This document shows, piece by piece, positions 1-7,437 of a stretch of 64,000 bases of DNA. Under the pieces are notes generated by a model. It did not search any database and was not told the DNA's origin. It worked only from the letters and a program-made list of their open reading frames with translations. Made by a program: the position numbers and the translations under genes. Each line of letters opens with the position of its first letter. Within the stretch, counting starts at the first letter, position 1. This DNA comes from an uncultured Clostridia bacterium (GTDB lineage Bacteria > Bacillota > Clostridia > Christensenellales > Aristaeellaceae), in the NCBI GenBank assembly GCA_934662505.1, contig CAKUKE010000003.1:1-64000 (forward strand), written 5' to 3'.

Positions 1-351
1 CTTATAGTTATCACCGAGGCTCAGATTATCCATTGTAAAGCGTTCATCTGTTGACTCGACGCTTTCGGCAGTAATGGATAACTCAAATTTTTCTTGCTGC
101 TTTGTCTCGATGGAGAAACCCAGGCTTTCCAGAGCGTTCTTTGCTTCAACGCTGTTAAAGGATTCTGTCGAAATATCCGTGCTGTTTACCAAATGATCCG
201 CAACGGCTACCACATACTTCGGCGGATATTTTTTCCCATCCTCAGACACAAGTACATATTTTACGCTTGTGTTATGTTCGGGAACTCCGTTCTCGTCAAT
301 AAATTTCAGAGCATCATTGATATCCTGCTTTTTCAGCTTTGGTATAGCCAT
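1..351 (-). CDS. ScoMcrA-like restriction endonuclease, N-terminal part (cut by window edge)
   Basis: The minus strand is open from an ATG at 351 to the window edge (117 codons seen). It begins MAIPKLKKQDINDALKFIDE and continues with NGVPEHNTSVKY and GKKYPPKYVVAVA. This pattern (Lys-rich start, Asp-Glu-Asn-Gly-Val-Pro, then a K-YPPKYV strand) matches the N-terminal 'head' domain of ScoMcrA-type modification-dependent restriction proteins, which recognise modified or phosphorothioated DNA. The start is well supported by GGAGGTG five bases upstream and by a good promoter. The catalytic HNH part would lie outside the window, so the full protein and its nuclease activity are inferred. The head domain also occurs on other nucleases, so the exact type is open. 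Confidence 0.6.
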   Translation of the reverse strand, partial: MAIPKLKKQDINDALKFIDENGVPEHNTSVKYVLVSEDGKKYPPKYVVAVADHLVNSTDISTESFNSVEAKNALESLGFSIETKQQEKFELSITAESVESTDERFTMDNLSLGDNYK

Positions 352-368
352 GCTGCACCTCCCTGATG

Positions 369-409
369 GTGTATACATACACTATAGCGCAGAAACATGT
401 TTTTTTCAA
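369..409 (-). promoter_or_regulatory. Promoter with inverted repeat over the start site, for the McrA-like gene
   Basis: Reading the minus strand, TTGAAA (404-409) and TATAGT (381-386) are separated by 17 bases. Immediately downstream, GTGTAT-AC-ATACAC (369-382) is a perfect inverted repeat that overlaps the -10 edge and the expected transcription start. An autoregulatory or controller-protein operator is plausible for a restriction gene. The regulator is not visible. Confidence 0.5.
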
Positions 410-576
410 TGATTCTTTCAGGATCTGGTCGTTTCAAAAGGCACATTTTCTGCGGTTGCAATGTTTTTGTGATCACTGCTGCGGGCTGTTCTCAACGTCT
501 TCATGGCTCACTTGCAGAATGCAGCGTAACGTGGTACGATCTATTTGACGATTTTGAATTTGGAGGAAGGCAATCC

Positions 577-912
577 ATGCGTGTCAACGAATATCAAAAA
601 GCGGCAATGTCCACTTTGAACCCGTCACTGGATAAAAAAGATGTGCGGATCAACGGCGTAATGGGCTTGTGCAGCGAGTCCGGCGAAGCCATTGACATTG
701 TAAAAAAGTGGCTGATGCAGGGACATGCGCTGGACAGGGAGCATCTGATAAAAGAGTTGGGAGATGTAGCGTGGTATCTTGCCGGGGTCGCAACCGCATT
801 GGATGTTTCACTGGAAACGGTATTGCAGGGCAACCTTGACAAGCTGCGCCAGCGGTTCCCCCACGGGTTTAAGGCGGAGGCTTCGTTGCACCGCAGGGAG
901 GACGACATTTAA
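577..912 (+). CDS. MazG-like nucleotide pyrophosphohydrolase
   Basis: A 111-residue all-alpha protein with the MazG/dUTPase-fold signature: GLCSESGEAIDIVKKW around residues 29-44 and HLIKELGDVAWYLAG around 55-69. These give the E-x2-E...E-x2-D metal ligands of the MazG superfamily, which hydrolyses (d)NTPs to the monophosphate and pyrophosphate. The ATG at 577 is chosen because GGAGGAAGG (562-570) sits just before it; the longer open frame to 397 has no ribosome site and no homology. Single-domain MazG proteins of this size are common on phages and mobile elements and in housecleaning. A terminator follows at 961. Confidence 0.8.
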   Translation: MRVNEYQKAAMSTLNPSLDKKDVRINGVMGLCSESGEAIDIVKKWLMQGHALDREHLIKELGDVAWYLAGVATALDVSLETVLQGNLDKLRQRFPHGFKAEASLHRREDDI

Positions 913-960
913 CACGGGAATGGAGCTTCATTGCACTTCCCGGCGTTCTGTAAATCAAAG

Positions 961-989
961 CCCCTGCAGCGTTGGAAAGCAGGGGTTTT
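961..989 (+). terminator. Rho-independent terminator after mazG-like gene
   Basis: CCCCTGC (961-967) pairs with GCAGGGG (979-985), followed by TTTT. Confidence 0.75.
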
Positions 990-1250
990 ACAGCTGCTTA
1001 TATGGATCACGGGAGGGAGAATGTGCGGGCAAAGGCCTGCTGGATCGGACAGCGAAGGTACAAAACGACGCACGGTCTGCCCCGCTGATCGCGCAGCAAT
1101 CAACCGCAGGAGGATACAAGTAGATGGATGCAAAGCAAGAAGGCTGCTTGCGCAGCAGGTGCAGGCGCACTTGCGAAAAACCACATGGAACAGCCGGGTT
1201 TTCCTGATTGAGCGGCAGACAGGCTCCGCACTGGCCGCCAACGAAGCAAA
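990..1250. other. Intergenic stretch with no convincing gene
   Basis: No recognisable protein is encoded between the mazG terminator and the next hairpin. A 27-codon ORF (1124-1207) follows an AGGAGG at 1109-1114, but the Arg/Cys-rich product has no familiar pattern. The stretch may be remnant DNA. Confidence 0.4.
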
Positions 1251-1284
1251 GGGGCATGTACCTGAACGGTGCATGCCCCTTTTT
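1251..1284 (+). terminator. Strong hairpin terminator
   Basis: GGGGCATG (1251-1258) pairs with CATGCCCC (1272-1279), followed by TTTTT. It is oriented on the plus strand, although no clear plus-strand gene precedes it apart from the short ORF at 1124. Confidence 0.7.
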
Positions 1285-1387
1285 GCAGCCGCCCTTATCT
1301 GGCGGCCGCCATATGATCTGCTTTTCAAAGCCTGTTTTGTGAACGGTTACCCAGCGGCACAGCCTTTTGATACCCGACGGCTTATCG

Positions 1388-2287
1388 TTATTCAGCCGTC
1401 GCTTCGGCTGCACTTTCAGGCGGCTGATCAAGGTAAATAAAATCATGCAGTAGCTGCTGATTCTTTTCCAGATCGGGATTGATGCGCCATGTGCCGTCCA
1501 CTGTGGACGAGGTAAAGGTGCCGTCCACAGGCACACGGAACTGCTGTACGGTGTCAATATCCACGATCAGCCCGATATTGGACAGGGTTTTCAGCTGCTC
1601 CGGCGTCAGGTTGGTCTTGATCCTCTCTTCCAGCTGGGACACCTTGCCCATCAGCTCGTCCACGTCCATGTTCTGCATGTTCTCCGCCAGCGCCAGAAGC
1701 ACCTTCTGCTGACGCTCCGCCCGCAGATAATCGCTGTCCAGACGGCGAATGCGGGAGTAGAACATGGCCTGCAGGCCATCCAGATGCACCAGCCCCGCTT
1801 CCTTGAGGTACTGCTTGTCGTACTTACGGTCGTACTTTTCCACTTCTTCGTTGATGACATTGCGTTCGCCCTGCGTAATCTCCACATCCACGCCGCCGAA
1901 CAGATCAACGATCTCTACCATTTCAGGAATGTTGATCAGGATGTACTCCTGAATATCCGTTCCGAACGCGTGATTGACCGTCTCAACGGCGCCTTCGGGC
2001 CCGTCAAACACGTTGGACGCATTGATCTTGTTATAGGCCTGATGGCCAGCCATCTGCACCCACGTATCCCGAAGGATGCTGGTCATCTTGACCCGTTCCT
2101 CCGTCTCATTGATGGAGAGGATGACCATGCTGTCCGTACGGCCATAGGAAGATGCGTTCGGCGAATCACCGCCCAGCAGCAGAATGTTCCACCACCCGGA
2201 AGACGCGCTTTCCTCCTCGGCAGCGGCATATCCCCCCATCGCAAACAGCATCGCCAGAGCGGCGAGCATGGCGATCATACGTTTCAT
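1388..2287 (-). CDS. LytR-CpsA-Psr (LCP) family cell-wall glycopolymer ligase
   Basis: A 299-residue LCP protein. LCP enzymes transfer undecaprenyl-linked polymers onto peptidoglycan outside the membrane. Visible family residues are GGDSPNASSYGRTD near 39-52 (Arg50, Asp52), SILRDTWV at 70-77 (Arg73), and the C-terminal YSRIRRLDSDYLRAERQQK block at 177-195. The first 23 residues look like a cleavable signal peptide (YAAA|EE) rather than the lasting membrane anchor usual in this family, so it may be secreted or anchored by uncleaved signal. It is the last gene of a five-gene capsule-control cassette, so it probably attaches the polymer controlled by CpsBCD. Confidence 0.9.
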   Translation of the reverse strand: MKRMIAMLAALAMLFAMGGYAAAEEESASSGWWNILLLGGDSPNASSYGRTDSMVILSINETEERVKMTSILRDTWVQMAGHQAYNKINASNVFDGPEGAVETVNHAFGTDIQEYILINIPEMVEIVDLFGGVDVEITQGERNVINEEVEKYDRKYDKQYLKEAGLVHLDGLQAMFYSRIRRLDSDYLRAERQQKVLLALAENMQNMDVDELMGKVSQLEERIKTNLTPEQLKTLSNIGLIVDIDTVQQFRVPVDGTFTSSTVDGTWRINPDLEKNQQLLHDFIYLDQPPESAAEATAE

Positions 2288-2315
2288 AAACGTTCTCCCC
2301 TTTCAACAGTTCTTT

Positions 2316-3026
2316 TCAGCCCCGAAGCACGCGCCCGTCCGTCAGGCGGCGCGCCTTATCCTCGCCGTAGCGTGCTGCAAGCAGTTCTGCGGCTTCCCGC
2401 ATATGCACCCGGCGAGAGGACACATTGTGAGCGTCCGTGGCGATTGCGTCGATCGCATCCCAGTCCAGCATGTGCCGGACGAAACGCTTTTCAAAAAAGC
2501 CGCCCGGCTCAATGACCGTCCTGCAGTTCATCTGATAGAAAATGTGCTTCTGCTTCCGAAAGTCGCGGGCTCGGGCGGCGTTCCGCGCTATGCAGCGGTA
2601 ACGCTCCACATGCGCCACTACGGGTACATACCCGCCGCAGAGAATCTTATCGATGGCCTCGGTAAACTTCTCCCACGTGACGTCCGGCGAAAACTCCACC
2701 AGAATACGGTCACTTTCCGCCAGCACAGGGATCTCCTCATCCAGCAGGAATTGCGGCGTCTGCTCCGTATAGAGCACCTCCGCGCCCCCGTCCAGCGTCA
2801 GCGCCAGCCCCCTTTCCTGACAGTAGGCCTTCGCCTCCGCCAGTGCCCGGTCATACGCCTCCTTCGGAAAACGCTTGACCCCGGGGGTCATGTGGGAGGT
2901 GGCCAGCATGCGGGTGATCCCGTCTGCTGCCGCAGCCTCCAGCATGGCATACATGTCCTCGGCGCGCCGGGGACCGTCATCCACACCGTAGAGAAAATGC
3001 TGGTGGATATCCACGAAGCCGTCCAT
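2316..3026 (-). CDS. cpsB: CpsB/YwqE-type PHP-fold protein-tyrosine phosphatase
   Basis: A 236-residue manganese-dependent phosphatase of the PHP superfamily that dephosphorylates the partner BY-kinase. Metal ligands are visible: D-x-H-x-H at residues 6-10 in FVDIHQHFLYGVDDGP, His43 in ATSHMTPG, His137 in VAHVERY and DAH at 196-198. Length matches Streptococcus CpsB and Bacillus YwqE (about 240-255). It lies 18 bases downstream of the kinase gene and 28 upstream of the LCP gene, all on one strand. The substrate is inferred from the neighbour. Confidence 0.92.
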   Translation of the reverse strand: MDGFVDIHQHFLYGVDDGPRRAEDMYAMLEAAAADGITRMLATSHMTPGVKRFPKEAYDRALAEAKAYCQERGLALTLDGGAEVLYTEQTPQFLLDEEIPVLAESDRILVEFSPDVTWEKFTEAIDKILCGGYVPVVAHVERYRCIARNAARARDFRKQKHIFYQMNCRTVIEPGGFFEKRFVRHMLDWDAIDAIATDAHNVSSRRVHMREAAELLAARYGEDKARRLTDGRVLRG

Positions 3027-3044
3027 ATTATGCCTTGCCCTTCC

Positions 3045-3806
3045 TTACTTGCGGGAAGATTTCTCCCTGTGCGCCTCGTGCTCTTTTTTATCCTTCTTGG
3101 GCATGTAGGCGGAATCTTCCTTGGAATAATAGCTCTTGTTGTAGTAGTACTTTTTGTTGCTCAGGGTGTTCACATCCACCTCGTTGAGCACCGCGCCCAG
3201 CACGTCGCACCCGGCGCGCTCGATCTGCTGTTTGGCCTCCAGCAGTTCCTTGCGGGCGATGCTGTTGTACTTGATGACAAAAATGGTCTCATCGCAGGAC
3301 TTGGCAATCTCCGCCGCATCGATGATGACGCCCACGGGCGGCGCATCCACCAGCACATAGTCATAGGTCTTTTCCAGCTTGGCCAGCAGCTCGCTCAGGC
3401 GGGAATTGGTGAGCAGCTGAAGGGAGTTGGTCACCGTGCGTCCCACGGGCACCAGATAGGCATTGGGCACGTCGGTGGTATACACCACATCCTCCGCCTC
3501 GCACATGCCGGCCAGATAATGGGTGGTACCGTACCGGTTTTCGGAATGCATGCGCATACCGTACACGGCGGCGGACTGGGAGCGGCGAAGGTCGGCGTCC
3601 ACCAGCACCACCGATTTGCCCAGACTGGCCAGTGTGCGCAGCAGACACAGGGACATGAAGGATTTGCCTTCACTGGCGTGGCAGCTGGTCATCATGATCT
3701 TCTTTTTATCCTTGCCCAGAAACATCAGGTTGGTGCAAAGGGTGTTGACGGCCTCCGTCACGGAATAACTCAGTTCGGGAAAGCGGGTAAATTCAAGACT
3801 GTTCAT
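3045..3806 (-). CDS. cpsD: CpsD/CapB-type bacterial tyrosine kinase
   Basis: A 253-residue cytoplasmic BY-kinase. The Walker A region is SCHASEGKSF (41-50), slightly unusual because the common form is PGEGKS/T. Walker A' is VVLVDADLR (66-74) and Walker B is YVLVDAPPVG (150-159). The tail carries the autophosphorylation tyrosine cluster: Tyr220-222, 226, 227 and 234, followed by a very Lys-rich end. As in other Gram-positive systems the membrane activator is a separate protein (CpsC, encoded just upstream). Phosphorylation of the cluster regulates polymer export and length. Confidence 0.92.
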   Translation of the reverse strand: MNSLEFTRFPELSYSVTEAVNTLCTNLMFLGKDKKKIMMTSCHASEGKSFMSLCLLRTLASLGKSVVLVDADLRRSQSAAVYGMRMHSENRYGTTHYLAGMCEAEDVVYTTDVPNAYLVPVGRTVTNSLQLLTNSRLSELLAKLEKTYDYVLVDAPPVGVIIDAAEIAKSCDETIFVIKYNSIARKELLEAKQQIERAGCDVLGAVLNEVDVNTLSNKKYYYNKSYYSKEDSAYMPKKDKKEHEAHREKSSRK

Positions 3807-3836
3807 ACTTCTCTTTCCTCATCTCACACGCATTTG

Positions 3837-4562
3837 TCAGTCGACTTTTTCGTTTACGGGAATAATCGCCAGCGTCGTCATACCGATGTAGCGGCGAATG
3901 TCATCGGAAGTCTTGATCTTATCGTCCACAATGAAGCGGATGACGAACACCGCAGCCGCAAGGATAAAGCCCAGCAGAAAACCGATGATGATGGTCTGGG
4001 CTTTCTTGGGCGACACGGGGCGCACCGGCTCCAGCGCCTGCGACAGCACACTGGGCACACTGGTGCCCATCATGCGGGTGATATATTCGCCGCCCACGTT
4101 GGCCAGTTCATTGGCAATACGCGCTGCCTCCTGCGCGCTGGAGGAAGTGACGGTAATGTTGAGGATACGAGAATTGGATGGGTTCTGGATGGTGACCATC
4201 TTGGCCAGCTGCGAATAGGTGTAGGGCAGGTTCAGATTGCTGATGACCATTTCCTGCACTTCCCACGTGGTGAACACTTCTTTATAATCGCTGGTCAGGT
4301 AGGAGCCCAGCTGCAGATCCGAGATATTCAGAACCGAGTCGCTGGAATTGACCACATACAGCTTGCTGGTTGCCTGATACTTGGGCGTAGCGATAAAATA
4401 GCAGTACACCCCCGCCAGAATGGCGCCCAGCAGCGCCGCCGCAAGAATGAATTTCAGCCTTTCCACCAGACGGTAAAACAGCGCTACAACGTCCACCTCA
4501 GTTTCCACGTTTTCTTCCTGCAGCAGCGCGTTCTTCTGCGACTCGTTCATGTCGTTTACCAC
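3837..4562 (-). CDS. cpsC: CpsC/Wzz-type polysaccharide co-polymerase and kinase activator
   Basis: A 241-residue membrane protein with a Wzz fold: cytoplasmic N-terminus, transmembrane helix at about 37-58 (LKFILAAALLGAILAGVYCYF), an extracellular domain, a proline-rich PVRPVSPKKAQ turn and a second helix near 187-209. It sets chain length and docks to and activates the CpsD kinase. The cytoplasmic C-terminus (IKTSDDIRRYIG and on) is the usual kinase-contact region. It starts at an ATG preceded by GAGGAGTGG and is 30 bases from cpsD. Confidence 0.9.
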   Translation of the reverse strand: MVNDMNESQKNALLQEENVETEVDVVALFYRLVERLKFILAAALLGAILAGVYCYFIATPKYQATSKLYVVNSSDSVLNISDLQLGSYLTSDYKEVFTTWEVQEMVISNLNLPYTYSQLAKMVTIQNPSNSRILNITVTSSSAQEAARIANELANVGGEYITRMMGTSVPSVLSQALEPVRPVSPKKAQTIIIGFLLGFILAAAVFVIRFIVDDKIKTSDDIRRYIGMTTLAIIPVNEKVD

Positions 4563-4589
4563 TCCTCAACTTCATTTGTGCCCCTTGGG

Positions 4590-5342
4590 TCACCATTTTT
4601 TTTCTTCGTAGAACAGATGAATCAGTTCGTCCATATACGCCGGCACCTCGTCCAGCTTTTCCGCGCCCGGCACGGTTTCCTCTGCGGACAGGGTCAACGT
4701 CGGCTGACGGTCGAATTTTTCCGCCTTGTTGACCAGCTTCATCAGCGCGCCGCTTTTCATGTCGGACCTGATGTAGGGACTCAGCTCGGTAAACAGATCG
4801 CTCAGCGCATCGCCGGACAGCCCTTCGGCGTATGCCTTGAACTGTTTGAGACGCTCCTGATAATCCTCCGCCTCGATCTGCCCCGCATCCTCCAGACGCT
4901 TAAGCCCATCCGCGTTCAGCGCGATGTAGTGGTCGATCATCTCCCCCGGCATGAGCCGGTTGACCGTCGCCACAAGGCGCAGGCACTTTTCCTGCAATTC
5001 GCCCTCCGTGCCCAGACCGTCCATCAGGCTTGCACCGTCCACCTGAACGTCCTCCGGCAGCTGCACCAGACGGATCTGCCGCAGGGCGTCGTCAGCGACG
5101 ATCACCACCAGATACTCCGCCTGAAGCGCCTGACCCTCCTGCTCCGGCCCAAGGCCGATGAACAGGGCGCTGGTCATCTGTCCGCGCTGGATGTATTCCT
5201 TTTCCTGATAGGTCAGCTGCGGAATGCTGCTGAAGCGGTCGGTCAGATCGCCCCGAACCGTTTCAGCGCACCCGGCGCTTCCTGACAGCAGCACGGCTGC
5301 CAGCACGGCCAGACAGCTCCATCGCTTTATTCTCTGCAACAT
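4590..5342 (-). CDS. Lipoprotein with a degenerate LCP-like domain
   Basis: A 250-residue lipoprotein: signal sequence with SAGC lipobox and Cys25 as the likely lipidated residue. The rest follows an LCP layout (LFIGLGPE strand, YLVVIVADD, IRLVQLPEDVQV, then LVATVNRLMPGEMIDHYIAL), resembling the LCP protein encoded at 1388-2287. However, the catalytic Arg-Thr-Asp is absent, the usual PRDT is PEDV, and the Arg-rich C-terminal block is missing. It is therefore probably non-catalytic, perhaps a binding or scaffold protein. As first gene of the cassette it is co-expressed with cpsCDB and the LCP ligase. The LCP link is my reading by eye; the lipoprotein call is firm. Confidence 0.6.
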   Translation of the reverse strand: MLQRIKRWSCLAVLAAVLLSGSAGCAETVRGDLTDRFSSIPQLTYQEKEYIQRGQMTSALFIGLGPEQEGQALQAEYLVVIVADDALRQIRLVQLPEDVQVDGASLMDGLGTEGELQEKCLRLVATVNRLMPGEMIDHYIALNADGLKRLEDAGQIEAEDYQERLKQFKAYAEGLSGDALSDLFTELSPYIRSDMKSGALMKLVNKAEKFDRQPTLTLSAEETVPGAEKLDEVPAYMDELIHLFYEEKKW

Positions 5343-5505
5343 TTTTGTTCCTCCGTGGACGTTCAGCCATTAAAATGATCTGACGTAAACCCTCGCGCCC
5401 GTTTCAAACGAAACAAACGCCCCAGACGGACGCCCTCCATGTTTGCGGCCTTTCCGCTTGAAAGCGGCGGCAGGGCGGCATGCGGGAGCATACCATCCTT
5501 TTTGC

Positions 5506-5535
5506 ATTATAGCATGAAAGCGTTTTGCGTGTCAA
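5506..5535 (-). promoter_or_regulatory. Promoter of the capsule-control cassette
   Basis: On the minus strand TTGACA (5530-5535) and TATAAT (5506-5511) match both consensus hexamers, separated by 18 bases. The predicted leader is about 155 bases long before the ATG at 5342. It contains a small CCGC-CTTTCAA-GCGG hairpin near 5454-5466 but no riboswitch that I recognise. Confidence 0.85.
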
Positions 5536-5553
5536 CCTTCCCGGCGCCCAGCT

Positions 5554-6000
5554 TCACCGGGGACGCGCCATTCCGCCGGCCTGCGCAAGCGCCGCAGCCT
5601 TCCGCCGCAGCGCCTCCTCGGCCGCCTCCGGGTCATCCAGAGAAAGCACCGCTTCCTCCATGGGGCACAGCCCGTCTCCGGAACGGTTCGCAATGAAGGG
5701 TACCTGCTCCCCCCACGCCGTCTCAATGCCCCGGCCCGCCAGCACTTCCGCGCCGCCCCGGCTGATCACGTCCGCATACACCGCCGTCACGCCCAGCCGC
5801 ACATACAAAAACGCGGCAGCCCGCCCCACAACGCGATCCGCCGCGGCGCAGCCCTGCCAGTTTTTCCCTTCAGCCAGCCACTGCAGAAGCGGCATAACGC
5901 CCCGCTTTTCACTGACGGCGACCGTATCCCTGCCGCACACGACGCAGGCGTATCCGCCCTCATGCAGCATGTTCCGCGCCTTTAAGAGCATTTCGTTCAT
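5554..6000 (-). CDS. DUF1893 family protein
   Basis: A 148-residue protein of the DUF1893 family, found in anaerobic bacteria and archaea and of unknown function. Recognisable stretches are YACVVCGRDTV near 17-27, SEKRGVMPLLQWL, AADRVVGRAAAFLYV, VYADVISRGGAEVL and the strongly conserved NRSGDGLCPMEEAV. The fold is reported to resemble cytidine deaminase, but no function should be assigned. The ATG at 6000 is chosen because GAGGGG lies just upstream; the open frame to 6195 runs through the terminator of the neighbouring gene. A cyclic Cys pattern and a conserved Asp-Gly-Cys-Pro suggest ligand or metal binding. Confidence 0.8.
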   Translation of the reverse strand: MNEMLLKARNMLHEGGYACVVCGRDTVAVSEKRGVMPLLQWLAEGKNWQGCAAADRVVGRAAAFLYVRLGVTAVYADVISRGGAEVLAGRGIETAWGEQVPFIANRSGDGLCPMEEAVLSLDDPEAAEEALRRKAAALAQAGGMARPR

Positions 6001-6108
6001 GTTTCCCCTCACCCGCCGCTCTTTCGGCGGCCTGTTTATTTTAGCTTTTTTCCCCCGCCTTGTCCAGCGGTTTTCCAGTAAATACCGGGCTTTTCCCCAT
6101 ATGTTTAC

Positions 6109-6134
6109 AAAAAAGCGGACTAACGTCCGCTTCA
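6109..6134 (-). terminator. Terminator of the GNAT gene
   Basis: Reading minus, AAGCGGAC-GTTA-GTCCGCTT is followed by TTTTG. It overlaps the end of the acetyltransferase gene. Confidence 0.75.
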
Positions 6135-6587
6135 GCATTCGATTCTGTACACCCGGGATGGCTCGCCGTTCATATCCCGCATCATCCCGATCCATTTGCC
6201 GCCGTACCGTTCATACAGCCCTTCGGCATTCGTGGAAATATACACCGCGTCCGCGCCTCTGCGCGCCGCCTCGCTGCAGGCGTGCCCGATCAGGCTGCCC
6301 GCGCAGCCCTGCCCGCGCCATGATGGGAACGTGTATACAAAGCCGATCCACGGGGTCAGCTCCGTGTCCCGAATATCATCCTTTTCCGCCAGGGTGCAAA
6401 AGGAGACCAGTTCCTCCCCTACCGTCAGGAGCATCACCTCCGCCGCCGCGCCGCAGAGCGTGCGGAAGCGCCCCTCCCGCAGCAGGGTGTGCAAAAAGCG
6501 TCCCGCGCCCCAGTCGCACCGCGCCAGCGCCTCCAGCCATTTTTCAGGCTGACCTGCCTCATAAAAATGGATGACCTGTACGCTCAC
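6132..6587 (-). CDS. GNAT family N-acetyltransferase
   Basis: A GNAT-fold acetyltransferase of about 151 residues. Motif A is visible as WIGFVYTFPSWRGQGCAGSLIGHA, with the acetyl-CoA pyrophosphate-binding R/Q-G-x-G/A pattern, followed by GADAVYISTNAEGLYERYGG, the usual motif B with the 'LYERYGF'-like end. The start is uncertain. GTG at 6587 (VSVQVIHFYEAG) gives a normal length and is my choice; a TTG at 6674 would overlap the end of aroK by 17 bases and add a low-complexity Ala/Gly/Arg run. The substrate cannot be told. It lies directly after aroK and is probably cotranscribed. Confidence 0.8.
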   Translation of the reverse strand: MSVQVIHFYEAGQPEKWLEALARCDWGAGRFLHTLLREGRFRTLCGAAAEVMLLTVGEELVSFCTLAEKDDIRDTELTPWIGFVYTFPSWRGQGCAGSLIGHACSEAARRGADAVYISTNAEGLYERYGGKWIGMMRDMNGEPSRVYRIEC

Positions 6588-6657
6588 CCCCGGCGCGTGA
6601 GCCGCCTGCCTCCGCCCTGCGCCCTCGGACGCCAGACCTTTGTCCGGGGCTTTTCCT

Positions 6658-7179
6658 TCAGCCGCGCGCCGCAATGCTGTCCACCACTTCCGTCAGCGTC
6701 TTCAGCCCGTTGACCATGCCCTTGCCATTGTCCAGCCGGTAATCCGCCGCCGCGCGGTAAAAACCGATCTGCCGGTTGTATTCATCCACCACGTCTTCCC
6801 GGCTCCCGCCCGCCAGCGTAGGCCGGCGATCCGTCTTGATGTCGGAAAGAATCTGATCCAGCGGGCGGTCGATGTGGATGATGACGCCGTGGTTTTTCAT
6901 GATGGCCACATTCTCCGGCACATTGCAGATGCCCCCGCCGGTGGAAACGATGCAGGGGGATTGCCCCGCCAGTTCGATGAGCGCGCCTGTTTCAGCATTG
7001 CGGAAAAACTCCTCGCCGAAGCGCGCGTAGATCTCGTTCACGCTCGTCAGTCCCATCATTTCGCACACCCGCTGATCCGTATCCACAAAACGCATATTCA
7101 GGCTCTGCGCCAGTCTGCGGCCCAGGCTCGTTTTTCCTGCTCCAGCCATGCCAACCAAAAAAATATGGAATTTAAGCAT
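6658..7179 (-). CDS. aroK: Shikimate kinase
   Basis: A 173-residue shikimate kinase (shikimate + ATP to shikimate 3-phosphate), cytoplasmic, in aromatic amino acid synthesis. The P-loop is GMAGAGKTSLG (10-20). Asp32/Asp34 in FVDTDQRV give the metal and shikimate contacts, and the STGGGI loop binds shikimate. RRPTLAG supplies the lid Arg region, though the lid looks short. Length is normal. It has its own promoter (7218-7246) and is not next to other aro genes. Confidence 0.92.
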   Translation of the reverse strand: MLKFHIFLVGMAGAGKTSLGRRLAQSLNMRFVDTDQRVCEMMGLTSVNEIYARFGEEFFRNAETGALIELAGQSPCIVSTGGGICNVPENVAIMKNHGVIIHIDRPLDQILSDIKTDRRPTLAGGSREDVVDEYNRQIGFYRAAADYRLDNGKGMVNGLKTLTEVVDSIAARG

Positions 7180-7217
7180 GACGCCAACCCCTCTCCTATG
7201 TTGCGAAACTTTGTTTC

Positions 7218-7246
7218 ATTTTAGCATAGACGGCCTGTTTTTGCAA
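7218..7246 (-). promoter_or_regulatory. Promoter of aroK
   Basis: Minus-strand TTGCAA (7241-7246), 17-base spacer, TAAAAT (7218-7223). Confidence 0.65.
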
Positions 7247-7367
7247 GCTTTTACCGATTACATGCAAATTTGACTTGCTTTTTGCTTTATTCGACTTGAC
7301 TTGGAAGTTTTTTCATTCTTACAGTTCTTTTCTTTTATCCAATATTTCATCCTGTTCTGTCCATCTC

Positions 7368-7396
7368 TTGACGTTTCGTTCAAAAAGGCATAATGT
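7368..7396 (+). promoter_or_regulatory. Candidate promoter of the merR-type gene
   Basis: TTGACG (7368-7373) and TAATGT (7391-7396) with 17 bases between; an overlapping CATAAT is an alternative -10. GAAAGGAGG follows at 7403-7411, well upstream of the ATG. Confidence 0.45.
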
Positions 7397-7437
7397 AATC
7401 CCTGAAAGGAGGCGGACAGATCCGTCCGCAGCTGACC

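Noticed and set aside
2184..5285. A 1033-codon plus-strand frame opposite the capsule cassette
   Set aside because: It is antisense to five clear genes with good motifs and has His/Gln-rich shadow composition and no ribosome site. The same applies to the long plus-strand frames at 17757-20132, 23795-25495, 25857-29057, 32462-36115, 43162-46416 and 46332-50216.
5343..5505. Possible riboswitch in the long leader of the capsule cassette
   Set aside because: I compared it by eye with c-di-GMP and other known classes and saw none of their conserved cores; only a short hairpin is present.
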